Shown: in pieces, positions 16,018 to 24,479 of the stretch
Layout of the letters: every line of letters starts with the position of its first letter
Position numbering within the stretch: position 1 is the stretch's first letter
Source of the DNA: Bacillota bacterium
GTDB taxonomy: Bacteria; Bacillota; Sulfobacillia; Sulfobacillales; Sulfobacillaceae
Length of the DNA: 36,693 nt
NCBI GenBank assembly: GCA_021799435.1
Contig: JAJZAN010000024.1
Coordinates: 1-36,693, forward strand
Direction of reading: 5' to 3'
Position numbers and translations under genes: made by a program
Notes under the pieces: model-generated
The model's database searches: none
Told to the model about the DNA's origin: nothing
What the model saw: the letters and a program-made list of their open reading frames with translations, nothing else

Positions 16018-16839
16018 CTAGCCTTTCACGGCGCCGGCCAACAAACCCCGGACAAAGAACTTCCCTAATACGATGTAGACGACGAGCGTGGGGATGGACA
16101 CGAGCAATGCGCTGGCCATTTGCACATTCCATTGAATGGTTTGACTGCCTGCAATGTTGACCAGAGCTACCGTCACCGGTTGATGCGGCGGATTGGTCAG
16201 AGCAACCGCGAACAGGAAATTGTTCCAGATCTGCGTAAACTGCCAAATCGCCGACACGACGAAGCCGGATACCGACAATGGCAACATCACATAGCGGAAG
16301 ATTCCCCAATACCCGGTTCCGTCAATCTTAGCCGCTTCCAACACATCGTCCGGAATGTTCGCATAAAAGTTTCGGAAAATGAGGGTCGTAATGGGAATGC
16401 CATACACGGTGTGGACTAGGATGAGCCCCGGAATCGAATTGTAGAGCCCGATGGTGTCCATGACGCGCAAAAGTGGAATCAACACGCTTTGATAAGGAAT
16501 AAAGAGCCCCATTAAGACGATGAAAAAGAGCACGTTGGCTCCTCGAAACCGCCACTTTGACAACGCATAGCCATTGACAGCGCCTAGAGCACTGGACAAA
16601 AGAGTCGCCGGAATTGCCAAGTAGAAGCTGTTTCCGAAGTTCTGGCCCAATTGCGCCCAAGCCGCGCGAATACTGGCAAATCCCGGATGCGAGGGCAAAT
16701 TCCACATCTGTGCCAAGCTGACCGTCGCATTGGATTTCAAACTCGTCACCAACACAACATAGACCGGCAGGAGATATAAAATGGCCGCGATGATTAGAAC
16801 TATGTAGATAAGTGTTTGATTAAACCGGCGGACTGCCAC
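16018..16839 (-). CDS. ABC sugar importer permease, MalG/GtsC-like
   Basis: This 273-residue protein starts at GTG 16839, which overlaps the TAG of the upstream permease by one base. The alternative upstream starts lie inside that gene. It has six membrane helices and the EAA loop EAAKIDGTGYWGIFRYVMLP. The ending FVRGLLAGAVKG is the classic MalG-family C terminus. With the neighbouring permease and binding protein it forms a second carbohydrate importer, of the glucose/mannose type. No ATPase gene follows. Confidence 0.93.
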   Translation of the reverse strand: MAVRRFNQTLIYIVLIIAAILYLLPVYVVLVTSLKSNATVSLAQMWNLPSHPGFASIRAAWAQLGQNFGNSFYLAIPATLLSSALGAVNGYALSKWRFRGANVLFFIVLMGLFIPYQSVLIPLLRVMDTIGLYNSIPGLILVHTVYGIPITTLIFRNFYANIPDDVLEAAKIDGTGYWGIFRYVMLPLSVSGFVVSAIWQFTQIWNNFLFAVALTNPPHQPVTVALVNIAGSQTIQWNVQMASALLVSIPTLVVYIVLGKFFVRGLLAGAVKG

Positions 16840-17816
16840 TAGCGCTCCCCCCTTAGCATGGATAAGACATAGGGAACCGTAAACGCCGCCATTAAGAGCA
16901 GCAAGACGATCGCGATGGCCGCGCCTTGCGCGAACGCATCGCCTTGAAAGGTAGTTTGAAACATATTGAGATTCGGCATATCGGTGGAGAAGTCCTGGCC
17001 GGAACCCGTCATGGCATAGATTAAACCAAACACCTTTAAGGAGGCCGCGGCTTGAATCACCACAATAGTCGCCGTAGTGCCTTTCAATTGGGGCAGCACA
17101 ACGGACCAAAACATCCGCCAGGGTCCGGCGCCGTCAATTCGAGAAGCTTCTTTCAGTTCCTCGGGCACTGACCGCAGTCCCCCCAGGTAGACGGCCATGG
17201 CAAACCCCGACATTTGCCATACCGCTGCGATCACGACCGCCAGCAGCGCCACGGGGATCCCGATGTCTATCTGTCCTAGGTGAATGGACGGGGCGAAACG
17301 GGTACTTAAAAACCAAGCCGGGACATGTTTAAAGCCCAAGGCATGAAAAAACAAATTGATACCGGTCGTCGGATTCAGAATCCACGACCAAATAACCCCG
17401 GTCACGACCATGGAAATGGCCATGGGATAGATGAAGATACTGCGAAACAATCCTTCCGCTCGGATCTTTTGGTCAACCAGCAGAGCCAGGATCATACCGA
17501 CCACGAGGTCGCCAGCAATGAAGAGCACCGTGAATATCACGAGATTGCGCAAGTCGGATTGAAACCGAAATGACGAAAAAATGGCTGTATAATTGCGCAG
17601 CCCTGCCCACGTCAGGGTCGGAATAAAACTGTTCCAATTCGTCAACGAAACGTAGCCGGACCACGCGATGAATCCGTAAACAAACACGCCTAATAGGATC
17701 AAGGAGGGAATAAGCGTGAAAAACGCCATGCGGTTGTCCCATCCACGAATCCGACCAGCGGGCCTGCGCGCGGTCATCTTTCGGGTGGCCTTGGCTGGCG
17801 TGACCGGATTGGCCAT
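16839..17816 (-). CDS. ABC sugar importer permease, MalF/GtsB-like
   Basis: This 325-residue protein starts at an ATG with AGAGGGATTCAC upstream. A basic N terminus (ARRPAGRIRGWDNRMAFF) is followed by six membrane helices. The EAA loop ELKEASRIDGAGPWRMFWSV is present. The stretch VWQMSGFAMAVYLGGLRSVP resembles permeases of the Thermus-type glucose/mannose importer. It lies 82 bases after the binding-protein stop and is coupled to the next permease by a one-base overlap. Confidence 0.93.
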   Translation of the reverse strand: MANPVTPAKATRKMTARRPAGRIRGWDNRMAFFTLIPSLILLGVFVYGFIAWSGYVSLTNWNSFIPTLTWAGLRNYTAIFSSFRFQSDLRNLVIFTVLFIAGDLVVGMILALLVDQKIRAEGLFRSIFIYPMAISMVVTGVIWSWILNPTTGINLFFHALGFKHVPAWFLSTRFAPSIHLGQIDIGIPVALLAVVIAAVWQMSGFAMAVYLGGLRSVPEELKEASRIDGAGPWRMFWSVVLPQLKGTTATIVVIQAAASLKVFGLIYAMTGSGQDFSTDMPNLNMFQTTFQGDAFAQGAAIAIVLLLLMAAFTVPYVLSMLRGER

Positions 17817-17898
17817 GTGAATCCCTCTTCTCCGTCGATGTCAAATGTCACCAGATGGGTCCCCGCAACATGGCGGGGACCCCCTGTCATACCGATTG

Positions 17899-19215
17899 CT
17901 ATTTGGACAAAGGATTGGTCTGAGCAGCACTTTGAACCGCGCTGACAAAGCTCGAGACGTTCTTCGTGCTAATCAACGTCACCATCGCGTTTTCAAAGGC
18001 CTGCGTGAACCCGGGGTTAGCCCCTCCCTGCCCAATCGTCAGCACCAGTTTGTCCTTCTTAAAGGATGCCATGGCTGACCGGGAATAGGCGTCATAGAGA
18101 GTCTTCTTGGCATCAAGACGCGGGGAGAAGGTTCCCTTCAAGGGGTTAAACGTGTCCTGTCCCTTTTGAGAGCCCAGCACCTTCAAGAAATCCATGGTCG
18201 CTGTCTTAGCGGCCTTGTTGGACAACTTGGAAGGAAGACCAAACGCATCTGAAACCATGGCAAAGGTGCCTTTGGTACCCGGAGTCGGAACCCATCCAAA
18301 GCCCTTTCCAGGGGTCAAATGCAGGTCCGTCGTGAAGTAACCTTGTGCCCAGTCGCCTTGAACGTTCATGGCTGCCTTGCCTTGCGCCACCAACTGGTCC
18401 GCCTGCTGCCAGTGCAGAGCATTGGCATCGCTATTGGTGTACTGCATCATCTTCAAGAACATCTGAGTCGCCTTCTTGACGCCGGCAGAATTCCACGACG
18501 CCTTCCCATACAACAGTTTGTCATATTGAACGGGGCCGACCTCTCCCAGCAACACGTCGGAGTACAGCAAGGTGCTTTCCCAGTTCCCATGATTCGCCAA
18601 TGCCAACGGGGTAATGCCATGCGACTTCAGAACCTTGGCGTCGGCAAAGAATTGCGCGAAGGTGTGGGGCGCCGTCAGGTGGTACTTCTTAAAAATGGCG
18701 GGGTTATACCACAGGACGTTGTCACGCTGCATGTCGACGGGCACCGCATAAATCTTGCCTTTCACCGCCAGCATGTTGAGAAGGCTCTTCGGGAACGCCT
18801 TGTACCAGCCCTCTTGCTTGTATAGGGAATTCAAAGGAGCCATGTCGCCCGCTGCGATCCAGGACAACAGGGTACCGCGGCCCGCGTGAACCTGGAAGGT
18901 TCCGGGCGGGTTGTTCGCCTCCATGCGACTGGCCAATACCGCTTTCGCATTAGACCCCGCGCCACCAGCTACGGCTTCATTAATGACGTTAACATGAGGG
19001 TATTGCTGGTTAAACACACCGATAAGCGACTTCAGCGCCTTGCTGCTAGCCACTCCCGTCCACCAGCTGAAAATTTGCAGTTGCGTTTTGCTTTTGGCAG
19101 CGGAAACATGGGACGTGGCAGGCGTGGCCGTGCTCCCATGGGCACCCATGGCGCCTACGGCGCCCAATGCCATCACGGCAGTCAACGCAATAGTTGTGCT
19201 CTTGCGAATCGTCAT
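17899..19215 (-). CDS. Glucose/mannose-type ABC binding protein
   Basis: This 438-residue protein starts at an ATG (19213-19215) with AAGGAGAGG upstream. A signal peptide is followed by the mature start LQIFSWWTGVASSKALKSLI. Segments such as GGAGSNAKAVLASRMEANNP, FQVHAGRGTLLSWIAAG, VPVDMQRDNVLWYNPAIFKK, LHWQQADQLVAQGKAAMNVQ and GDWAQGYFTTDLHLTPGKGF closely follow, from memory, the Thermus glucose/mannose-binding protein family. The signal lacks a lipobox. Glucose or mannose is therefore the best guess for the ligand. It is divergent from the ROK regulator, which probably controls it. Confidence 0.93.
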   Translation of the reverse strand: MTIRKSTTIALTAVMALGAVGAMGAHGSTATPATSHVSAAKSKTQLQIFSWWTGVASSKALKSLIGVFNQQYPHVNVINEAVAGGAGSNAKAVLASRMEANNPPGTFQVHAGRGTLLSWIAAGDMAPLNSLYKQEGWYKAFPKSLLNMLAVKGKIYAVPVDMQRDNVLWYNPAIFKKYHLTAPHTFAQFFADAKVLKSHGITPLALANHGNWESTLLYSDVLLGEVGPVQYDKLLYGKASWNSAGVKKATQMFLKMMQYTNSDANALHWQQADQLVAQGKAAMNVQGDWAQGYFTTDLHLTPGKGFGWVPTPGTKGTFAMVSDAFGLPSKLSNKAAKTATMDFLKVLGSQKGQDTFNPLKGTFSPRLDAKKTLYDAYSRSAMASFKKDKLVLTIGQGGANPGFTQAFENAMVTLISTKNVSSFVSAVQSAAQTNPLSK

Positions 19216-19279
19216 GCTATTCCTCTCCTTCTTTATCTCGGACAGCAATGCCGCAGGGGAACGGTGGTAAACATACATC

Positions 19280-19412
19280 GTTTAACAGACCAACCATCGG
19301 CCTCTATTTCCCGTCTTTATGCGGAAAAATCCCCCATATTAGGGCATTCCTTCCTAGCATGGTATTTCGTATGTATGTTAAACTAAATATCTGAGAAGTG
19401 CAATCGTTTAGA
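19280..19412. promoter_or_regulatory. Candidate ROK operator half-sites in the divergent spacer
   Basis: The 253-base spacer between the binding protein and the ROK gene contains GTTTAAC (19280-19286), its reverse complement GTTAAAC (19377-19383) and a related CGTTTAGAC near 19404. XylR/NagC-type ROK regulators bind AT-rich sites with GTTT or AAAC arms. The two exact arms could be brought together by looping, or each could mark one promoter. This is inferred from position and sequence only. Confidence 0.4.
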
Positions 19413-19468
19413 CCATGTTCGATAATCGCGACAATTGTCTCTAAAACGACTTCGAGAGGACTAACGGC

Positions 19469-20647
19469 ATGTATCGCACTGTAGATGCGTCGGTCATGCG
19501 GCAAGTGAACAAGCAGACCGTCTTAAGCCTGATCTATCAAAAATCGGTCACGTCCCGCGTCGCAATTTCTGAAGAAACCGGCCTCAATCGCGCCACCGTG
19601 TCGTCCTTGGTCGACGAACTGATCGCCGAAGAATTCGTTGAAGAAATTGGCCTGGGAAGTTCAACCGGCGGACGCAAGCCCATTTTGCTGCGCTTTAATG
19701 CTCGAGCGGGCTATGCCGTGGGCGTTGACGTCCAGATTACCCATGTGACCAGTGTGTTGACCAACGCAGCCCGCGACGTCGTTCATTATCAGCGGCTCGA
19801 ACTGGAGGCCAATCAGGAGCACTACACCACAGATTGGCTGCTCGCCATCTTACGCCAAGAAATACAAGCCGTGATTGCCGCCATGCCCGCGTCGCCCCAC
19901 GGGGTCTTGGGCGTGGGCATCGCCCTGCCAGGCCTCATTAACCACACCGCGGGGCGCGTCATCTATCTTCCCAACCTTGGGCTCGCCGACTGGGGCATTG
20001 TTGAGGAATTATCGCAATGGTTCCCTTACCCCTTTGTCGTAGACAACGATGCGAATTGTGGGGCTTGGAGCGAATATCTGACCCGACGCATTAACAACCT
20101 GGTCTTCGTCAATGCGGGAGTCGGAATAGGTTCTGGAATTATTATCAATGGAGCCCTGTACCGCGGTCGGGACGGCATCGCTGGAGAATCGGGGCATACC
20201 ACCATCGCTGCCAATGGTCTTCTGTGCTCGTGCGGAAATTATGGATGTTGGGAAGAATATGCGTCAGAACGTGGTCTAGCCCGTTATCTGAGAGAATTCG
20301 GCGTTGAAGCAGACATTGGGCCGCATTTTGTGACCGACAGCGTCCACCTGGCCCAGTCCGGAGACCCCGCCTTCCGCCATGCTTTCCAAAAACTTGGCGA
20401 ATCGTTGGGAATTGGACTATCTAATGTCCTGCAAGTGTTGAATCCCGAAGTCGCCTACTTAGGCGGGACGGTAGCTGAAGCCCAATCCTTGGTGCTGGGC
20501 GAGATGCATCGGGTGATCCGCCATCGCTCCATGGACGCCAACAAGGGGACCCGCATCGTCGTGGCGGAACCGACGGCAGTGGCCCTAGGAGCCGCGGGAC
20601 TCGCCATCTCCCAAGCTGTTAAGATGGTGCCGGTCCCAACCGCGTAA
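19469..20647 (+). CDS. ROK-family transcriptional regulator, XylR/NagC-like
   Basis: This 392-residue protein starts at an ATG with GAGAGG upstream. The N-terminal winged helix (VTSRVAISEETGLNRATVSS, about residues 26-48) is followed by the ROK sugar-kinase fold: GVDVQ at the phosphate-1 loop, VDNDANCGAWSEY, and the zinc motif LCSCGNYGCWEEYAS with its three Cys. The sequence GHTTI around the sugar site resembles the EPGH-type ligand pocket. It probably represses the divergent glucose/mannose importer and responds to a sugar or sugar phosphate. A classic ATP-binding kinase function is unlikely because of the DNA-binding domain. Confidence 0.93.
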   Translation: MYRTVDASVMRQVNKQTVLSLIYQKSVTSRVAISEETGLNRATVSSLVDELIAEEFVEEIGLGSSTGGRKPILLRFNARAGYAVGVDVQITHVTSVLTNAARDVVHYQRLELEANQEHYTTDWLLAILRQEIQAVIAAMPASPHGVLGVGIALPGLINHTAGRVIYLPNLGLADWGIVEELSQWFPYPFVVDNDANCGAWSEYLTRRINNLVFVNAGVGIGSGIIINGALYRGRDGIAGESGHTTIAANGLLCSCGNYGCWEEYASERGLARYLREFGVEADIGPHFVTDSVHLAQSGDPAFRHAFQKLGESLGIGLSNVLQVLNPEVAYLGGTVAEAQSLVLGEMHRVIRHRSMDANKGTRIVVAEPTAVALGAAGLAISQAVKMVPVPTA

Positions 20648-20792
20648 CCAAAATACTTTGATGCTTGGCGAGTGGCTGGCTTTGCGTTTTGGGTTGGTCG
20701 AATCCCGGCCTAAAGCGTGCTAGCCCAGGCTGCACTTCCCGTCGCGGCCTTGTGACAGCAGGCGGGGGTGACAGCCGCGCGGGCAGGGTGCG

Positions 20793-21584
20793 TTATTGAA
20801 CCAAATGGTAGTCCTCATGTGCCAAAATGCGATCAATAGTCGGCACCAAGGCTGGCATGGACTCCTCGGCCCATTGCCGGACGTCCCGGTATACCGCCGC
20901 TTCACGTTGCTCTCCTTCAGCAATGTCGTCCGATTCCACCTGTGGGAACTGCGCCTGAAGGCCCATTTTACCCATACTCTTGCCGATCCATCCCATGTGC
21001 CGCATCTCGTCGATGGATCGCTCCTCCATGTCGAGCCCCATCTGTCGTCCGTGGTCCTCCATAAAGGACCGCATCAGATACGCTAACATCTGTTGGTACT
21101 CAATCCCGACGGTCGCCTGCAGCGTACGGGCGATGTGCTGCACTTCGGCATCCGGACGCTTGATCGACTGCGGTTCGCCGTGGGATTGGTCGAGCATCTC
21201 CCGAAACTGCCGCAAGTGGTCGAATTCATCCGCGTTGATGCGTCTGAGCAACGCTTTAATGGAGTCCTGGGGGATGACATCGATGTGTTTGTCGTATTGT
21301 TCAATGGCCTTGATTTCCACTTCAATATCCTTCTGCAAGGCGGACTGAATGGTCGATACCGAGCCAATCTCCGGAGTCTTGAGATTGGGGACCCCGCCAA
21401 GCTGGGCAATGGTATGTCCGAGCCACTTGAAATGCCGCATTTCGTCATACGCGATTTCGAGCACCTCACGGCCGTATTGGCGAGCCACCGTCCACGCATG
21501 TGTAAGGTAGTAAACGATGGCTTCGTGCTCGCCAAACAAATCGTCATTCAGCATGTCCACGACGTGCTGCGTTTCCTGGTCCAT
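20793..21584 (-). CDS. Tandem ferritin-like di-iron protein
   Basis: This 263-residue protein starts at an ATG (21582-21584) with GGAGGAGG upstream. It contains two four-helix units. Unit 1 has Glu near residues 19-21, EMRH (48-51), a Glu in EIKAIEQYDKH, and EFDH. Unit 2 has Glu in GIEYQQMLAYLM, EMRH in SIDEMRHMGWIG, Glu in EQREAAVYRDV, and EDYH near the C terminus. Each unit therefore has the E...ExxH...E...ExxH ligands of a di-iron site. Most bacterioferritins are single units of about 160 residues. Iron storage, peroxide removal or an oxidase role are all possible. It stands alone, with no iron transport gene nearby. Confidence 0.8.
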   Translation of the reverse strand: MDQETQHVVDMLNDDLFGEHEAIVYYLTHAWTVARQYGREVLEIAYDEMRHFKWLGHTIAQLGGVPNLKTPEIGSVSTIQSALQKDIEVEIKAIEQYDKHIDVIPQDSIKALLRRINADEFDHLRQFREMLDQSHGEPQSIKRPDAEVQHIARTLQATVGIEYQQMLAYLMRSFMEDHGRQMGLDMEERSIDEMRHMGWIGKSMGKMGLQAQFPQVESDDIAEGEQREAAVYRDVRQWAEESMPALVPTIDRILAHEDYHLVQ

Positions 21585-21935
21585 ACTCTGTCCTCCTCCG
21601 ATCAAGTCACCCGACGGTGGCACCATCGCCATACCGACGGAGCCACAATCTGCCACATAGGATGGACAGGCACGTCTCCGAATATCCACGCGTCACGTTG
21701 CGGGTCAGAGGGACTGGTGCCGGTTTTTTTAGTTATGGGAAGGGTATGATACCGCCCAATAGGTTGGGTATGTCGGGCAACGCATGCCGTCTCCTGTGCA
21801 GCGGCGTTGCGAATCCCCCGGAGGAGGTTCATTGACGTCCGTGGTGTTGCTCTTCCATAGCTACAGTTACGTGTCGATTGCGCAGCCTGGATATACTCCG
21901 AATCCACCCCGACCGACCCCGATGAGTCGGTCGTC
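21585..21935. other. 351-base spacer with a hairpin just before the MFS gene
   Basis: This divergent spacer lies between the ferritin-like gene (minus) and the MFS pseudogene (plus). A perfect 8-base inverted repeat, CGACCGAC (21910-21917) and GTCGGTCG (21926-21933), ends two bases before the MFS ATG and would cover its ribosome binding region. No recognisable small gene was found. Confidence 0.45.
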
Positions 21936-23123
21936 ATGACAACCACCGGAACCCATGTGCGGTCCTCGTGGACCGAATCCGCGGTCTGGGCGGTCGCCCA
22001 TGCGATCAATGATGGTTATCCCACTCTGTATTTGCCGCTGTTGCCGGTGTTGATGTACCGATGGCACTTCACCCCCAGCCAGGCCGGCCTCTTGGCTGGT
22101 TTGTTGGCCCTCACGACACAAGCCTTGCAACCGCTTCTCGGGGCCTGGGCGGATCGCCGGGGAGGGCCTTGGTTCATTGTTGGCGGCCTCGTCATAGTAG
22201 TGCGGGCAACGCCCTGGGCCTGGCCTGGGCACCTACTTACGCCGTATTTGCCGTGGCGTTGATGCTGGGTGGTGTCGGCAACGCCGCATTTCATCCGCAC
22301 ATGGCAGCCCTGGTGAGCCGGAATGAAGAAACTCACCGTGGTCGGTCCCTGGGCGGTTGGATGGTCAGCGGCATGATTGGACATAGTTTGGCGCCCTTGG
22401 CCGTTGTGGCTCTATGGCACAACTGGGGATCGTGGGGGGTGGCCAGCCTGGCAGTGCCTGGAGTGCTGGCGGCCGGCGCACTCTATAGGTTCCGCGCGTA
22501 CGATTCCGCGACCCCCGCTTTCCCACCGTCGATCCCCCATTCCCTGGCGCAAGGTGTGGGAGCGCAGCCAAGGGTTCGGTGCGATTATTGTGTTGCGCAA
22601 CTTGGGGGCGGCCAGCCTTCTGACTCTGCTGCCGCTCGTCTGGCACCAGCGAGGCGGCAGCCCAACCCAAGCGGGCACCCTGCTGGCCGTGGTCTACGCC
22701 GCAGGGATGATTGGCAATCTCATCGGCGGCTCGCTCTCCGACAAATGGGGTGTGCGGTGGGTTTTAGTGGGATCCTTGGTCGGGGCCGGCATCTCTGCCG
22801 CGGTCGGTGGGATGACCACGACGGGAACCGGTTGGGCGTTTTGGATCGCCGTGGCCATCTGGGGCTTCACCGTCAATGGAGCGGGAGCCGCGATGCTTGT
22901 CTATGGCCAGTCCATGTTCCCCGACAAATTAGGGTTGGGCTCGGGACTCACCATGGGTTTAGGCAATACGGTTGGCGCCTTCGGAGCATGGGGTGTCGGG
23001 GCCATTGCCCAATGGCATGGACTATCCCTTGCGATTGACGTGGCTGCCGGTTGCCTGGTCTTGGGGGTCATACCGGCCCTGACGTCCGTAGAGGACGCGA
23101 AGGAGTCCCGTCCTGGGGGTTAA
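21936..23123 (+). pseudogene. MFS exporter, fosmidomycin-resistance type, two frameshifts
   Basis: Three frames together make one protein of the major facilitator superfamily. The first part (AHAINDGYPTLYLPLLPVLM, LAGLLALTTQALQPLLGAWA) ends near 22200. The middle part (AGNALGLAWAPTYAVFAVAL, GGVGNAAFHPHMAALVSRNE) lies in another frame and ends around 22520-22550. The last part (FGAIIVLRNLGAASLLTLLP, GLGSGLTMGLGNTVGAFGAW) returns to the first frame. The HAINDGYPTLY start and GNAAFHPHM are typical of the FsR family. One deletion and one compensating change would explain it. As written it would be truncated after about 100 residues. It may be a dead gene or contain sequencing errors. Confidence 0.75.
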
Positions 23124-23193
23124 CCACCCGGCCACTCGGTGTGCTGATGCATAGTGTGCCGTCTAAGACCTTCTGGTATCACCCCCCAGGCGC

Positions 23194-23240
23194 CTATAAC
23201 GAAGAAGGACTGTAACTTTCGCGGTTCGCGCACGTTATAG
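23194..23240 (+). promoter_or_regulatory. Inverted repeat upstream of the YCF48-like gene
   Basis: CTATAACG (23194-23201) and CGTTATAG (23233-23240) are exact reverse complements. They lie 34-80 bases before the GTG at 23274. TTATAG also resembles a -10 box. An operator overlapping the promoter is possible. Confidence 0.35.
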
Positions 23241-23273
23241 TCACAGCAGGAATTACGAAATGGAGGGTGCCCT

Positions 23274-24359
23274 GTGCTCAAACATTGGATTCTAGCGGCC
23301 GCCATCGTGTCCGGAGGCACACTTCTGGCCCAACATCACATTCATCGCCAAGTCGCTCAATCCCTAAATCAGTCTGCGCCACCCGCTCACGTAGCGGTCC
23401 GGGCAAAGAGTCCACATCCCAAGGCGACATCTCTGCACATCTCTGCTGTCGATTTCATCTCCCCCAAAGTGGGCTGGGTCGTTGGCGCGCCCATGAACGC
23501 CAACGGGCAACTGTCGACCGAGACAGTCTATCGCACAGTCGATGGGGGAAAGACATGGTCTCCGATAGCCACATGGGATAGTCGCCACCCATTACCGGCG
23601 CCCGAACAATCGACCCCGGGCATCCCGCCCATCACCCGCCTCAGCTTCCAGAACCGCCATTTAGGCCACGCGGTGGAATTCCTGGGCGTCGGGACAGGGC
23701 AAGCGGCGTTCGGCGTGCTTTACACCAATGACGGCGGGCGCCATTGGAAACTCGAAACCCGCCAGATCCTCGTTGGCTCAAACGGTCCGATTAGCCTCAG
23801 TTTTCCTGGCAACGGAGCCACTGGGTGGTTGGGCAATGGTTCTTTTGCGGGGGCGTACACGCTTCTAGCCAAAACCACCGACAACGGCAGATCCTGGTCT
23901 ACATGGGCGCAAGTTCCCGGCCCCGTGCCCTCGCCTTCAGCTCTGGACATGCACTTTTCGTCGCTAACATCGGGATATATGGTGGTTGCCAGCAACGGCT
24001 ATCAAAAGACCCGCCCGTCGCTGCAAATAATGACCACGCGGGACGGCGGCTTGCGTTGGAAGACCCAAAAGCTGTCGGTTAACGGTCTCCCTGACCTCAT
24101 TACGGGTCTCTCCTACGTCAATCCAGCCACCGGATGGGTCGTGGCCGGCTCCATCAACAGCCCTTACGAAGTCTACCATTGGAACCACGGCACATGGGCC
24201 CCTCGTGTCACGCCAGGCCAGGGAACCTCCAACCCACCCCTGTTGGACTTGGTTTCCGCGAACGCAGCCTACCTATCTCAATTCAACGGCTCCAGCAGCA
24301 GCCTATGGAAAACGGTTGACGGCGGCACCCACTGGACGCGCGTGACATTGCCGAGGTAG
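23274..24359 (+). CDS. YCF48/BNR-repeat beta-propeller protein, exported
   Basis: This 361-residue protein starts at a GTG with GGAGGG upstream. An N-terminal hydrophobic segment (about residues 4-20) is likely a signal or anchor. Asp-box-like repeats recur along the chain: YRTVDGGKTW, YTNDGGRHW, TTDNGRSW, TTRDGGLRW and WKTVDGGTHW. They alternate with GWVVG or GYMVV strands, as in YCF48/photosystem II assembly factor-like and sialidase-type propellers. In non-phototrophs the role of such proteins is not established; binding to a cell-surface partner is likely. It is convergent with the M1 aminopeptidase gene. Confidence 0.82.
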   Translation: MLKHWILAAAIVSGGTLLAQHHIHRQVAQSLNQSAPPAHVAVRAKSPHPKATSLHISAVDFISPKVGWVVGAPMNANGQLSTETVYRTVDGGKTWSPIATWDSRHPLPAPEQSTPGIPPITRLSFQNRHLGHAVEFLGVGTGQAAFGVLYTNDGGRHWKLETRQILVGSNGPISLSFPGNGATGWLGNGSFAGAYTLLAKTTDNGRSWSTWAQVPGPVPSPSALDMHFSSLTSGYMVVASNGYQKTRPSLQIMTTRDGGLRWKTQKLSVNGLPDLITGLSYVNPATGWVVAGSINSPYEVYHWNHGTWAPRVTPGQGTSNPPLLDLVSANAAYLSQFNGSSSSLWKTVDGGTHWTRVTLPR

Positions 24360-24433
24360 CTGTCACGTCGCATCCACGACGGCTGAGCCTGTGCTGGAAA
24401 CAGTTTGCGCACGTCAAAACCCGTCCAACTGCC

Positions 24434-24463
24434 AAAAGGAGCCCCCGCATCGGCGGGGGCTCC
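24434..24463 (-). terminator. Intrinsic terminator of the aminopeptidase gene
   Basis: GGAGCCCCCGC (24438-24448) and GCGGGGGCTCC (24453-24463) form a perfect 11-base stem with a four-base loop. On the minus strand it follows the stop at 24480 and ends in TTTT (24434-24437). On the plus strand no T run follows, so it serves mainly the aminopeptidase. Confidence 0.85.
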
Positions 24464-24479
24464 ACGGTCACGGACTCAC

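Noticed and set aside
20680-20710. GGTTGGTCGAATCCCGGCC resembling a tRNA T-arm and acceptor end
   Set aside because: No matching acceptor, D-arm or anticodon stem could be drawn upstream.
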